Source of the DNA: Bacteroidales bacterium
GTDB lineage: Bacteria > Bacteroidota > Bacteroidia > Bacteroidales > JAIOZK01
Length of the DNA: 64,000 bases
Assembly (NCBI GenBank): GCA_021738625.1
Contig: JAIPBS010000003.1
Location: forward strand, 89,926 to 153,925
Direction: 5' to 3'
Of the stretch, positions 44,803-54,066 are shown piece by piece. Both the position numbers and the translations under genes were made by a program. A model generated the notes under the pieces. That model saw only the letters and a list, made by a program, of their open reading frames with translations. It did not search any database and was not told the origin of the DNA. Every line of letters starts with the position of its first letter. Position 1 is the stretch's first letter.

Positions 44803-44834
44803 TATCAGGATAGGATGAAAAAAGAAATATACAA

Positions 44835-45572
44835 ATGAACAGTAAAACCAAAAAGATCAACAGGCTGCTCAAAGCCAAATATGAAGGCAGGATCAGCAGG
44901 GAAGAAGAAACGGAACTGGAACGCCTGCTGGCCTCCGACAAGAGTGCTGCCGAACATCAGGAGCTATTGGAAAAACTCGAAGCGGACCTGCACGAACCGG
45001 ATCAAACCGAAGCGCAGGTGGATGTTTCAGAGGCCGTAATGCAAAAGATCGGCGGAGGTAAAAGCAGCTCACATCAAAAAAAATCATTTAACATTCGATC
45101 GGTAAATGCGCTAACCTATCGGTATGCAGCACTACTCATAATCGGGCTGTTACTGGGTGCTGCCGTTTCATGGGTCTGGCTTACAGGCCGGCAACAAGCC
45201 AATGTGGATCAGTTGCAAGGAAGCATGATCAATGCTTCGGACGGGCTTTACTATATGCAGGCGGGCACGAGCATCAAGATGGTGCCGTATGTTGCAGAAG
45301 ATCTGTATTACCTAAACTTTTTCATTGACGCCAGAAATGAAATCGAAATCGAAACCACCTTCAGCGATCAATATTATCAACCCGTGAAAATGGAATACAT
45401 CATAAGCGGCGGGAGACGCAACATGGATAACCTGGACGGCGAGATCAGCTTTGTTGCACACGGGATCACCCAGTTTCAGATCATACTGAAGAGAACAACT
45501 GAAAGGACCTCATCCGTATATATTAAAGCAACTCAAAATCAAAACGTTCTGACAAGCAAACAAATTTTTTAG
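44835..45572 (+). CDS. Single-pass membrane protein, putative anti-sigma factor
   Basis: This 245-aa protein has a cytoplasmic N-terminal part (about residues 1-95, highly charged: INRLLKAKYEGRISREEETELERLLASDK), one membrane helix at about 97-116 and an extracytoplasmic domain (117-245) of mostly beta character. The N-terminal EGxxSxxExxxLExxLxxD pattern is like zinc-free anti-sigma domains (FecR- or RsiW-type ASD layout). It is encoded 32 bases after the sigma gene. The inference is that it sequesters the sigma factor and is cut when a signal is sensed; PrsW next door is a candidate protease. Confidence 0.72.
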   Translation: MNSKTKKINRLLKAKYEGRISREEETELERLLASDKSAAEHQELLEKLEADLHEPDQTEAQVDVSEAVMQKIGGGKSSSHQKKSFNIRSVNALTYRYAALLIIGLLLGAAVSWVWLTGRQQANVDQLQGSMINASDGLYYMQAGTSIKMVPYVAEDLYYLNFFIDARNEIEIETTFSDQYYQPVKMEYIISGGRRNMDNLDGEISFVAHGITQFQIILKRTTERTSSVYIKATQNQNVLTSKQIF

Positions 45573-45656
45573 CAATAAAAGCCAACTTTTGAACCGAAAT
45601 GTTATACTTTCATTAAAGAAATCAAACTTATACATCTATAAATAAAAAAACCAAAA

Positions 45657-46703
45657 ATGAAAAAGAACACAAAACTCCAAACCGGCCTGATTGCCATTCT
45701 GGCATTGATCATTGGTTTCGCCATCGGAACACTTGTTGATCTTCCAACAACCGACACAGACGACCTGGCCGGAGCGATCGGTAAAGTTGAACGTTACAGG
45801 AACGTTCAGGTTACCGAAGACGACATCCTCCTTCGCAACGAGCTGGTGGAAGACTCCATCAAACGCGAACTTTATCAGCAATATCTCACCTATTACTATT
45901 ACAGGTCGCTGAGAACGGCAAACGATCTGGAAAGAGTGCTTGAAAACACCGGAACGGTTGAGGAATTCAGCCGGGAATACCCGGGCTATTTAAATACCCT
46001 GGCCGATTACAGAGAGTATCTTAAAACTGCACAAACAGATATTTTGCTGGCAAACACCATGGTCTCCTCACTCGATGAAAATGAAGAAGTTCCCATTATC
46101 GGATATCTGAACCAGGCAAACAATGCGATTGCACGCATGCGCAGCAACGATGACATCCTGCTTGATTACCTTAAAGCCATGGAAGCATTCATCCAAAACC
46201 ATCCGGGGCAGGAATATCCTCTTCTGGCGGATGCCCATGACATCTTATCCTTAAATGTGATCCAGGCAGCGGCTGTGGCAAATGACAAGCCCGTTTTGAA
46301 ATACCTAGATCAGACCAAACTGATGAACAAAAAGGAAGAACTGAAAGACCTGGTAAATCAGGATCAATTCAATGATTTCATTGCCGGCCAGATTAAATTG
46401 GATACGGAAACTGTCGGTTCGGTTATCTCTGACATGGAAAACCTGGGCCTGCTCGTCCTGTTAAACGACATGGAAAACCTGGGTAATGCCGTAATGAATG
46501 ATGTGGGAAAACTCAACATCGTTCTGGATATGGAAAACCTTGGAGTGGTAATCACTCTGGACCAGGAAAACCTGGGTGTTTTCGATATGGAAAAACTCAA
46601 TATGGCCGCAGATATGGAGAGACTCGGCACTATAAGAGACATAGAACAGTTACAGGAATTTATGGATACAGAAAAATTACATGGTGATATCCGCCCCATG
46701 TAA
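45657..46703 (+). CDS. Membrane-anchored protein with C-terminal DMENLG-type repeats
   Basis: This 348-aa protein has an N-terminal hydrophobic anchor (residues about 8-26, GLIAILALIIGFAIGTLVD) and a mainly helical exported domain to about 255. From residue 259 to about 342 there are nine short repeats of 8-12 residues with core D-[MQITV]-E-x-L-[GNQH]: DMENLG (three exact), DQENLG, DMEKLN, DMERLG, DVGKLN, DIEQLQ, DTEKLH. I do not recognise the family. It follows the putative anti-sigma gene by 84 bases and precedes a secreted protease/barrel gene. The N-terminal domain has no catalytic motif. The repeat could be a sensory, adhesive or scaffold element. Confidence 0.8.
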   Translation: MKKNTKLQTGLIAILALIIGFAIGTLVDLPTTDTDDLAGAIGKVERYRNVQVTEDDILLRNELVEDSIKRELYQQYLTYYYYRSLRTANDLERVLENTGTVEEFSREYPGYLNTLADYREYLKTAQTDILLANTMVSSLDENEEVPIIGYLNQANNAIARMRSNDDILLDYLKAMEAFIQNHPGQEYPLLADAHDILSLNVIQAAAVANDKPVLKYLDQTKLMNKKEELKDLVNQDQFNDFIAGQIKLDTETVGSVISDMENLGLLVLLNDMENLGNAVMNDVGKLNIVLDMENLGVVITLDQENLGVFDMEKLNMAADMERLGTIRDIEQLQEFMDTEKLHGDIRPM

Positions 46704-46765
46704 GGGCCGTGCCTATTTCGATCATCAATTGTTTTGAATAAAATCTGATAAGGCGATAATTATAT

Positions 46766-49714
46766 ATGAAAATTGGCAAACCAATTTCCCTTTTGTTGCT
46801 GTCCCTTTTAACCGGGACGGCAACAATGCTTCCTGCCCAGCGGATCAGCCGATATACCACCCCTGAAATGGAGCTGATTTATTTTGGTGATCGCTACTCA
46901 TACCTGATGCCGCATGTGGCACGCACTTTTCACAATTCCATGTATTTTCATAAGGACCACTGGGATTATGGCCACCGGAAAACCTTTGTGATGCTCACCG
47001 ATTTTGAGGATGACGGTCATGGAGGAGCTATGGTATTGCCTTACAATATGATCGTGCTGGGTGTCTCCCCCTTCAATTTTGCGTTCAGCATTGTACCCTC
47101 CAACGAACGGTTTCAGTGGCTGTTCAGTCATGAGTTCACCCATGTGACCATGGCCGACAAGGCCAACAAAACCGACAGGTTCTGGCGCAAAGTTTTGCTG
47201 GGCAAGGTAAGGCGGGATGAGGAAGCCCCTGTATCGGCATTATGGAGTTACCTGACGGCTCCCCGATGGTATGCCCCGAGATGGTATCACGAAGGAATCG
47301 CCTGTTATATGGAAACCTGGATGTCGGGGGGAATGGGCCGGGCGCTGGGCCCCTATGACGAGATGTATTTCCGAAGCATCGCGAATGAAGACGAACCGAT
47401 CTATTCGGTAATCGGACTGGAAACCGAGGGATCAACCATAGATTTTCAGGTGGGCGCCAACGCCTATTTGTATGGAACACGGTTCATCACTTATCTATCA
47501 CAAAAGTATGGGGACAAAAAGGTCAGGGAATTTTACGACCGCGACGATGACACCAAAGCCTTTTACGCTGCACAGTTTAGAAAGGTTTACGGGAAATCCA
47601 TACATGATGCCTGGGAAGAATGGACCAGGTTTGAAAAAGCTTTTCAGCAAAAAAACCTGGAAACCATTAAGGCCTATCCCCTTAGCCCGTTCAGGCCGGT
47701 TACCGATAAACCTCTGGGCAGTTTCTCGAATGTCGGATTCAGGACAAAAGATCAGAAAATATATGCGGCAGTAAATCATCCGGGCGATATCTCACAGATC
47801 ATCGAACTGGATATCACAAATGGCGACATCCGGAAAATCGCCGTTCTGGATTCTCCCATGCTCTATTCGGTCACCTATCTGGCCTACGATCCGAAGGAGG
47901 AACAGATCTTCATCACCGGGCAAAACAATAAATACCGCAGCCTGGTGAAAGTGGACGCCAACACAGGTAAAAAGGAAAAGCTGATCAAAATGTCAAGAAC
48001 AGGGAACCTTGCTTATAACGTTACCGACCGAAGCCTTTGGGGCGTAAAGCATGATAACGGATATGCCACGCTTGTCAAAATCCCTGAACCCTACACCGAG
48101 ATCATCCCCATGCACACAACCGAATTCGGACGCTCGCTGTTCGATTTGGCGGTTTCCAATGACGGCAGGTCGATCAGTGCGACCATGACCGGCATCCGGG
48201 GTGAACAGTCGGTGATCCTGTTTAATATAGCTGATCTTGAAAAAGGGATTAAACAATATAAAACGATACTGGAGCTTGAAGACAATACCCTTACACAGTT
48301 CAAATTTTCAAACGACGACCGCTACCTCATCGGCACCTCTTATTACACTGGCGTTTCAAACATCTGGCGGATTTCACTGGAAGACAAAAACTTTGAATTG
48401 CTTTCAAATGATGAAACAGGTCTTTTCATGCCGGTGCAGATCAGTGAAGATTCCCTCTTCGTTTTGAAATTTCAGCGAAACGGGATGCAGCCCGGCATCA
48501 TTCCGGTCAGGGTTCATGAAGACGCCAATGCCATCGACTACCTGGGGGATATGGTGGTTGATAACAGTCCGGAGGTGATTGAATATTCTCTTCAACCGGC
48601 TTCAAAGATCAATATCGACTCATTAAAAACCGAAGAAAAAGCCTATTACCCGTTCAGAAATATGTCTTTGTCGAGCGCTTATCCTGATATTGCGGGATTC
48701 AAAAAGACGGTTGCACTGGGTTACCGCATGAACTGGCGCGACCGCATCGGGCTGTCCAACATCAACCTTTTTGTGGCCGGCTCTCCCTGGGGCCCTTATC
48801 CCGACAAGCAAAGGCTTCACCTGGAACTGCGCTGGGATTACTGGCTGTGGAACCTGCATGCGGCCTACAACAAAACGAATTTTTATGATCTTTTCGGGCC
48901 GGTGAGAAGAAGCCGGGCCGGCTACTCGGTAGGAATTGGTCACAATAAAAATTTTTCGAGAAGGGCGCCCTTTATCTGGCACTATGGATTTGACGTCACG
49001 CATTACGGCGATCTGGAAGTATTGCCGCAGTTCCAGGAAATCGCAACGCCCATCAAAAACTTCCAGAGTTTTTCAGCCATGATCGGGATGTCGAAGCTGC
49101 GAAAAACCCTCGGCGGAGTGCAGGATGAAAAGGGATATTTATGGGAACTTACCGGGTACAGCTATCTGGCAAACGGAAGTTTTTATCCTTACCTGATCTC
49201 GGAACAACATGTGGGCTGGCTGGTACCGGGCATCCGAAACACCAGTTTCTGGATACGCAACAGCCTGGGTCAATCTTATGGCAAACAAGGTTCCTCCTTT
49301 TCAAGTTTTTATTTCGGCGGATTCAGGAACAATTATGTCGACTGGCAGCAACCCGAGCAATACCGGAAAGTGCTTGCTTTCCCGGGAGTGGATATTGACG
49401 CCTTAGAAGCGCATAACTTCATCAAAACCATGGGAGAACTGGATCTTAAGCCCATTCGATTGCGGGATGTAGGTTTTACGTGGTTGTACCCTACCTTCAT
49501 CAAAACTTCCATGTTCGGCACCCACTTAATGGCCAATCCAGATGATGATGAAAAAAGAAGAAATGTTTTCAACGCGGGAATACAGATAGACCTGGAGCTG
49601 GTATTGTTCTCCTATTTGAAGACCACATGGTCGGCCGGTTATGCGCGTATGTTTGAGGAAGGAATCGGACCGAATGAACAATGGATGTTTTCAGTTAAGC
49701 TGCTTGGTAATTAA
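46766..49714 (+). CDS. Outer-membrane gluzincin-propeller-barrel protein
   Basis: This 982-aa protein has a signal peptide (residues 1-24, ending MLPAQ). The first 300 residues form a peptidase MA/M1-like zinc domain: HEFTH at H122-H126 and, downstream, WYHEGIACYMETW with a third-ligand-type Glu. Residues about 310-620 form a TolB/PD40-like propeller (VTYLAYDPKEEQIFITG, LFDLAVSNDGRSISATM, LTQFKFSNDDRYLIGTS). The remainder, with alternating aromatic strands and a terminal MFSVKLLGN, looks like an outer-membrane beta-barrel. Such M1-propeller-barrel proteins occur in Bacteroidota with unknown function. It is the last gene of the PrsW-ECF region and may be its output. Confidence 0.82.
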   Translation: MKIGKPISLLLLSLLTGTATMLPAQRISRYTTPEMELIYFGDRYSYLMPHVARTFHNSMYFHKDHWDYGHRKTFVMLTDFEDDGHGGAMVLPYNMIVLGVSPFNFAFSIVPSNERFQWLFSHEFTHVTMADKANKTDRFWRKVLLGKVRRDEEAPVSALWSYLTAPRWYAPRWYHEGIACYMETWMSGGMGRALGPYDEMYFRSIANEDEPIYSVIGLETEGSTIDFQVGANAYLYGTRFITYLSQKYGDKKVREFYDRDDDTKAFYAAQFRKVYGKSIHDAWEEWTRFEKAFQQKNLETIKAYPLSPFRPVTDKPLGSFSNVGFRTKDQKIYAAVNHPGDISQIIELDITNGDIRKIAVLDSPMLYSVTYLAYDPKEEQIFITGQNNKYRSLVKVDANTGKKEKLIKMSRTGNLAYNVTDRSLWGVKHDNGYATLVKIPEPYTEIIPMHTTEFGRSLFDLAVSNDGRSISATMTGIRGEQSVILFNIADLEKGIKQYKTILELEDNTLTQFKFSNDDRYLIGTSYYTGVSNIWRISLEDKNFELLSNDETGLFMPVQISEDSLFVLKFQRNGMQPGIIPVRVHEDANAIDYLGDMVVDNSPEVIEYSLQPASKINIDSLKTEEKAYYPFRNMSLSSAYPDIAGFKKTVALGYRMNWRDRIGLSNINLFVAGSPWGPYPDKQRLHLELRWDYWLWNLHAAYNKTNFYDLFGPVRRSRAGYSVGIGHNKNFSRRAPFIWHYGFDVTHYGDLEVLPQFQEIATPIKNFQSFSAMIGMSKLRKTLGGVQDEKGYLWELTGYSYLANGSFYPYLISEQHVGWLVPGIRNTSFWIRNSLGQSYGKQGSSFSSFYFGGFRNNYVDWQQPEQYRKVLAFPGVDIDALEAHNFIKTMGELDLKPIRLRDVGFTWLYPTFIKTSMFGTHLMANPDDDEKRRNVFNAGIQIDLELVLFSYLKTTWSAGYARMFEEGIGPNEQWMFSVKLLGN

Positions 49715-49757
49715 TACCTTTCTAAGAATATATAAGCTAAAAAGAGACATGAAAGTG

Positions 49758-49765
49758 TATATTTG
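49758..49765 (+). promoter_or_regulatory. -7 box TATATTTG upstream of the three-domain ABC operon
   Basis: TATATTTG matches TAnnTTTG and would give a leader of about 170 nt before ATG 49944. A second, weaker GATATTTG lies at 49831-49838. The leader contains no ORF. Confidence 0.45.
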
Positions 49766-49943
49766 CCATCAGCTAATTAATTTTACGGGCAAGCTCTAAA
49801 TTAGAGTCTGTCTTTAAAGTCACGAATTAGGATATTTGCCATGGGATATCTCCTTGCTATGGTTGACCTGTTGACTCTATGGACATATTCTAATTATTAT
49901 GTATTACAATTAGAATCGACAGTTTAATAAGATTCCGGTGTTT

Positions 49944-52841
49944 ATGAAGAAGATCATCAAAGACCTGTGGCTGGCCATCGCGCTTATTCTGGGAGCTTCT
50001 GCCATCCTGCTGCTATCCGATTTGGAACAAAGGAAAAGCAGTGGACAGCCTGAAAGAAGGACCTATCCCAGGATAGCCGTCATGCAGATCTCTTCCACTC
50101 CCCTGCTCGACAGCCATGTGAAAGGAGTTACGGATCGCCTGCAAAAGAAGGGATTTGTTTCTCCCGACAAAAGCAACCTCAGCCTGTTCAACCCGCAGGG
50201 CGATCCCGGCACGGCCAGCACCATTGCAAAGGAAATCGTATACGGGCCTTACGATCTGGTCATCACATCCAGCACAACAGCCCTGCAAACCCTTTCCAAG
50301 GCCAATCAAAACGGAAGCATCACCCATGTGTTTGGTGCAGTCACCGATCCCTACGGGGCCGGCGTCGGGATCACAGGCCCGGAGCCCGGTCAACATCCTC
50401 CTTATATGGCCGGCATAGGCACCTTCCAACCGGTTGAAAAAGCCATCCGCATCCTGAAAGAAATGAATCCCGGTATCACACGTATCGGTGTGGTATGGAA
50501 TCCCAGCGAGCAGTGCTCGGAGGCCTGCGTATTAAAAGCCAAAATGATCTGTGAAGAACTTGACATCGAACTTGTGGAAGCCATTGCAACCAATACCTCC
50601 GAGGTGGCCGAAGCTACCAAGTCGTTGTTTTCCAAAGGTATACAGGCCATCTGGATAGGTGGCGACACGGTGGCCAACGCATCCATCAGCATGATCATCG
50701 ACCTGGCCGGGCAGTTAGGGATACCGGTTATCACCAACGACCCACTGGACGCCGAAAAAGGCGCCCTGTTCGGACTGGGAGCCGATTATTACACGGTTGG
50801 GGAATACACAGCAGATCTGGCGGCAGAAATCCTAAATGGCAGGGATCCTTCCGAAATCAGCATCGAAAATGTGATCCCCGAACAACTTAAGCTGAACAGG
50901 GAGTTGCTGGCCCGGCTGGGTGGAAAATGGAAGATCACCGCTAACATTCAGGAAATGATCCACAAAGAGGAACCGGAAAAGGATGAAATACAAACTATTG
51001 ACTTCGCCTCTAGTGAATATCAAAATCAATCCCCTGATTTAAAACAACTGATCGGGGCGAATCGCTTTCTGAACCTTCATGCCGTCAAAGACGAGCCCAT
51101 GCGGATCGCCCTGATCAACCTGGTGCAAAACCTGGCCCTCGAAAATTCCATCACTGGATTTAAAGAAGGATTGAAGGAAAGCGGCCTGATGGCCGGCACC
51201 GATTTTATCATCAAAGAATACTGCGCACAGGGTGAGATCGGGCAGTTGCCACAAATCATCGATGCAGCCTTGCAGGAACAACCGGATATGGTGGTCACCA
51301 TTACAACGCCTGCTTTTATCGCCGCCGCCAACAGAGTGAATGATATCCCGCTGGTATTTTCCGTGGCCAGCGATCCCGATAAATTAAACATCTTCAAAGG
51401 TGGAGTGCCGGATAATATATGCGGCATCCATGACGATCCGCCTGTTGATGAAGTGCTGGACATGGCCATGAAACATGATCCGAAGCTCACAAAAGTGGGG
51501 ATTGTTTATGACGCCGCCCAGATGAACTCAATGATCTCGGTGGACAAACTTAGAAAGGTAGGCCAGGAAAGAAATGTGGAAGTTCTGGAGGCCACCGCCT
51601 CCACCACCTCAGAGCTGAGCATGGCCACGCAATCGGTGATCCAGCGCGGAGCCGACGCCATCATACTTTCGGCTGACAACCTGGCTTATACCGGCTTCCC
51701 CGCCATTTTGAAAGTAGCCAATGGCGCAAATATCCCTATTTATTCAACAGAAATGGAACTGGTTAAGCAAGGGGCCGTGGGAGCCATCGGAGATGACTTT
51801 TTCAACTGGGGGTTTGAATCGGGACAAATGGCGGCCAAAGTGCTGGCAGGAGTTCCTCCTTCACAACTGGAGATCAGACCCACCTCCAAGCTGATCAGAA
51901 GCGAACCGGAAAACGAAAAAGAAGCGTTCCGCCCGGAACATAAGCTAAAGCTTCGCATTGTGATGTACAGCGAAACCGAATTCGCCGAGCGTTGTCACGA
52001 AGGTCTGGTGGATGGTATCATGGAAGCGGGATTGAAAGAAGGACGCGATTATGAACTGATCACCTACAACGCACAGGGCGATATGTCCACTCTTTCGAGC
52101 ATCATGACCACCATCAAAGCCGGTCATGTGGACCTGTTGATGGTGATCTCCACCCCTACCCTGCAGGCTGCCCTGAGACAGGCCGGCTCACATACCAGAA
52201 TAGTTTTCACGGGGGTGGGCGACGGGGTGAAAGCAGGTGCGGGCAAATCCGAAACCGATCACCTGCCCAATGTAACCGGCATTTCAACGCGCTCGCCTTT
52301 CGGAGGCATGGCCCGCCTGATCAGCCAAACCATGCCAAAGGTAAAAAAGGTGGGAACGCTTTTCAGTCCCGCAGAGATCAACAGCGTGCTTTACAAAGAC
52401 TGGTTTAAAGAAGCCCTGGCTGAATATAATATCGAACTGCTTGCCGTTCCGGTAAGTTCCAGCGCAGAAGTGTCTCAGGCAGCCAGCGAGCTATGCAGGC
52501 ACGACATACAGCTGCTTGGGCAGATCGTTGACAACCTCACCCGGCCGGGTTTTGCGCTGATCGCACGCAAAGCAGCAGAAAACAACCTGCCTGTTTTTGT
52601 TTTCGACAGCGACCAGATGAAGGACGGCGGCGCCCTCTGCCTGGCCAGGGATTATTACGACGCCGGATTGGAAGCCGCTGAAAAGGCCATCCGGGTGCTG
52701 AAAGGAGAAAATCCGGCAGACATTCCTTTCAACAATACGAAATCTGAAAAACTGATATACAATCCGGTGCTGGTTCAAAAATATAAGCTGAATTTGCCGG
52801 AATCACTCAAGAAAAAAGCCGATGTTTTTATCAATGAATAA
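49944..52841 (+). CDS. ABC transporter substrate-binding protein with three tandem ABC_sub_bind domains
   Basis: From ATG 49944 the protein is 965 aa; an upstream GTG at 49938 is possible. One N-terminal membrane segment (about residues 7-24) tethers it outside the inner membrane. Three TrpX-type ABC_sub_bind domains (PF04392-like) follow: about 43-330 (RIAVMQISSTPLLDSH), 386-655 (MRIALINLVQN), 670-955 (LRIVMYSETEF). Each keeps the LVITSSTTA / MVVTITTPA / LLMVISTPT motif and a second-lobe IGVVWNP / VGIVYDA / VGTLFSP motif. The copies are diverged, so they are old duplications. Typical relatives have one domain and bind aromatic amino acids or similar ligands. Partners follow directly. Confidence 0.88.
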   Translation: MKKIIKDLWLAIALILGASAILLLSDLEQRKSSGQPERRTYPRIAVMQISSTPLLDSHVKGVTDRLQKKGFVSPDKSNLSLFNPQGDPGTASTIAKEIVYGPYDLVITSSTTALQTLSKANQNGSITHVFGAVTDPYGAGVGITGPEPGQHPPYMAGIGTFQPVEKAIRILKEMNPGITRIGVVWNPSEQCSEACVLKAKMICEELDIELVEAIATNTSEVAEATKSLFSKGIQAIWIGGDTVANASISMIIDLAGQLGIPVITNDPLDAEKGALFGLGADYYTVGEYTADLAAEILNGRDPSEISIENVIPEQLKLNRELLARLGGKWKITANIQEMIHKEEPEKDEIQTIDFASSEYQNQSPDLKQLIGANRFLNLHAVKDEPMRIALINLVQNLALENSITGFKEGLKESGLMAGTDFIIKEYCAQGEIGQLPQIIDAALQEQPDMVVTITTPAFIAAANRVNDIPLVFSVASDPDKLNIFKGGVPDNICGIHDDPPVDEVLDMAMKHDPKLTKVGIVYDAAQMNSMISVDKLRKVGQERNVEVLEATASTTSELSMATQSVIQRGADAIILSADNLAYTGFPAILKVANGANIPIYSTEMELVKQGAVGAIGDDFFNWGFESGQMAAKVLAGVPPSQLEIRPTSKLIRSEPENEKEAFRPEHKLKLRIVMYSETEFAERCHEGLVDGIMEAGLKEGRDYELITYNAQGDMSTLSSIMTTIKAGHVDLLMVISTPTLQAALRQAGSHTRIVFTGVGDGVKAGAGKSETDHLPNVTGISTRSPFGGMARLISQTMPKVKKVGTLFSPAEINSVLYKDWFKEALAEYNIELLAVPVSSSAEVSQAASELCRHDIQLLGQIVDNLTRPGFALIARKAAENNLPVFVFDSDQMKDGGALCLARDYYDAGLEAAEKAIRVLKGENPADIPFNNTKSEKLIYNPVLVQKYKLNLPESLKKKADVFINE

Positions 52842-52854
52842 TCCTGAATAGTGC

Positions 52855-54066
52855 ATGGAACTTCAAACCAAAAAATCGGGCAGGTATTTTATCATCCTGG
52901 CAAAAGGGCGACTGGACGCCAATTGGGCCGACTATTTCGCAGAAACCTTTATGGGATACATCAGGAAAGGCGAACACCAACTGGTGGTGGACGCCCGTCA
53001 TCTGGTGTTTCTGAGCTCGGCAGGTATCCGCTCCCTGATAAAGATCAGCAAGGAGCTGGCAAAGGTGAACGGAAGCTTCCTGATCGTTCATGCCAATGAT
53101 TTTGTTGCGGAAACACTGCAAACCACCGGCCTGGGACAATGGCTTTCCAGCAAAGCGCCGGAAGGAACCGGGATCGATTACCCGGAAAAAGAAAAAGCCG
53201 ACCCGACCCGATTTCTGCTGAACAAAGGCGCCCGCATGTTGCTTCGGGTTGAAAACAAATGGAAGCCCTGGCAAAGCGTTCGGGAGGAACAGCTAAAAGA
53301 GATCTCTTTCAAAACAAATTCTTTTGCCCTGGGGATCGGAAGCCCAAAAAGTGATGAACAGGAAACAACCGAATTCGGAGAGTTTCTCGTTGTATGCGGC
53401 AACCTGGTGTATCAGCCGCCTGAAACCGGAAGCCGTCCGGATTACCTCTTGCCGGTGGCTAACTACATCCCTAAGATACGGAGCATTCAAACCCTTTATT
53501 GTGAAGGCGAAATGTCGCATCTTTTGCGCTTCGCCCCCGAAGAACAAAAGGGTAACCATAAAATTTCTGACCTGGCACAGCAGGCGCTGAGTCTTACTCA
53601 AAGTAAGCTGGCTGCATTTGTGATCCTGGCGGAGATCGACGGACTGGTGGGCGCTTATCTAACCAAATCACCCTCCGGCATCGATAACACGGATAATCCC
53701 CGGCTCTCCGAAATGCGCGAGATGTTATCTTACAGCAGCGAAAGGGTCTTCACCCGGGAGCAGGCCCTGGTTTTCGGGATTGCAGGAAAAGAAGGTCAAT
53801 CAAAAAATGAAAGCCTGCTGAGAAAGATCCCCTCCAAGCCCGGATTGGCAGCCCATATACATGCGGTGGTATTTCCCTATCAGCCGCTTCAAAACGGAAA
53901 ACTTGACATCAACGAACAAATGGATAAATTTTTCAACGGCCCGCCGCCCAAAGCCCTGATGCATCTGGTTGAAGATAACCGGCCGGTGCAGGGATTGGGA
54001 GAAAGCGCTTTTATCAGGGGAGCCATGTGGTGCTCGGCTGTTCAAAACAAGGAGGAGGAATTATGA
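52855..54066 (+). CDS. STAS-domain protein with unknown C-terminal domain
   Basis: This 403-aa protein begins 13 bases after the binding protein. Residues 1-105 form a STAS/anti-anti-sigma domain (YFIILAKGRLDANWADYF, LVVDARHLVFLSSAGIRSL, LIVHANDFVAETLQTTGLG) with a SpoIIAA-like SSAG loop (S54/S55), where the phosphorylatable Ser normally sits. Residues about 110-403 are not recognised; they contain two Cys and a C-terminal GESAFIRGAMWCSAVQ. No membrane helix is seen, so it is cytoplasmic. Position inside an ABC transporter operon suggests that it regulates the transporter or senses its activity. That is inference. Confidence 0.78.
   Translation: MELQTKKSGRYFIILAKGRLDANWADYFAETFMGYIRKGEHQLVVDARHLVFLSSAGIRSLIKISKELAKVNGSFLIVHANDFVAETLQTTGLGQWLSSKAPEGTGIDYPEKEKADPTRFLLNKGARMLLRVENKWKPWQSVREEQLKEISFKTNSFALGIGSPKSDEQETTEFGEFLVVCGNLVYQPPETGSRPDYLLPVANYIPKIRSIQTLYCEGEMSHLLRFAPEEQKGNHKISDLAQQALSLTQSKLAAFVILAEIDGLVGAYLTKSPSGIDNTDNPRLSEMREMLSYSSERVFTREQALVFGIAGKEGQSKNESLLRKIPSKPGLAAHIHAVVFPYQPLQNGKLDINEQMDKFFNGPPPKALMHLVEDNRPVQGLGESAFIRGAMWCSAVQNKEEEL

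Noticed and set aside
49944..52841. The three binding domains as an assembly duplication artefact
   Set aside because: The domains are clearly diverged at protein and DNA level, with different linkers.
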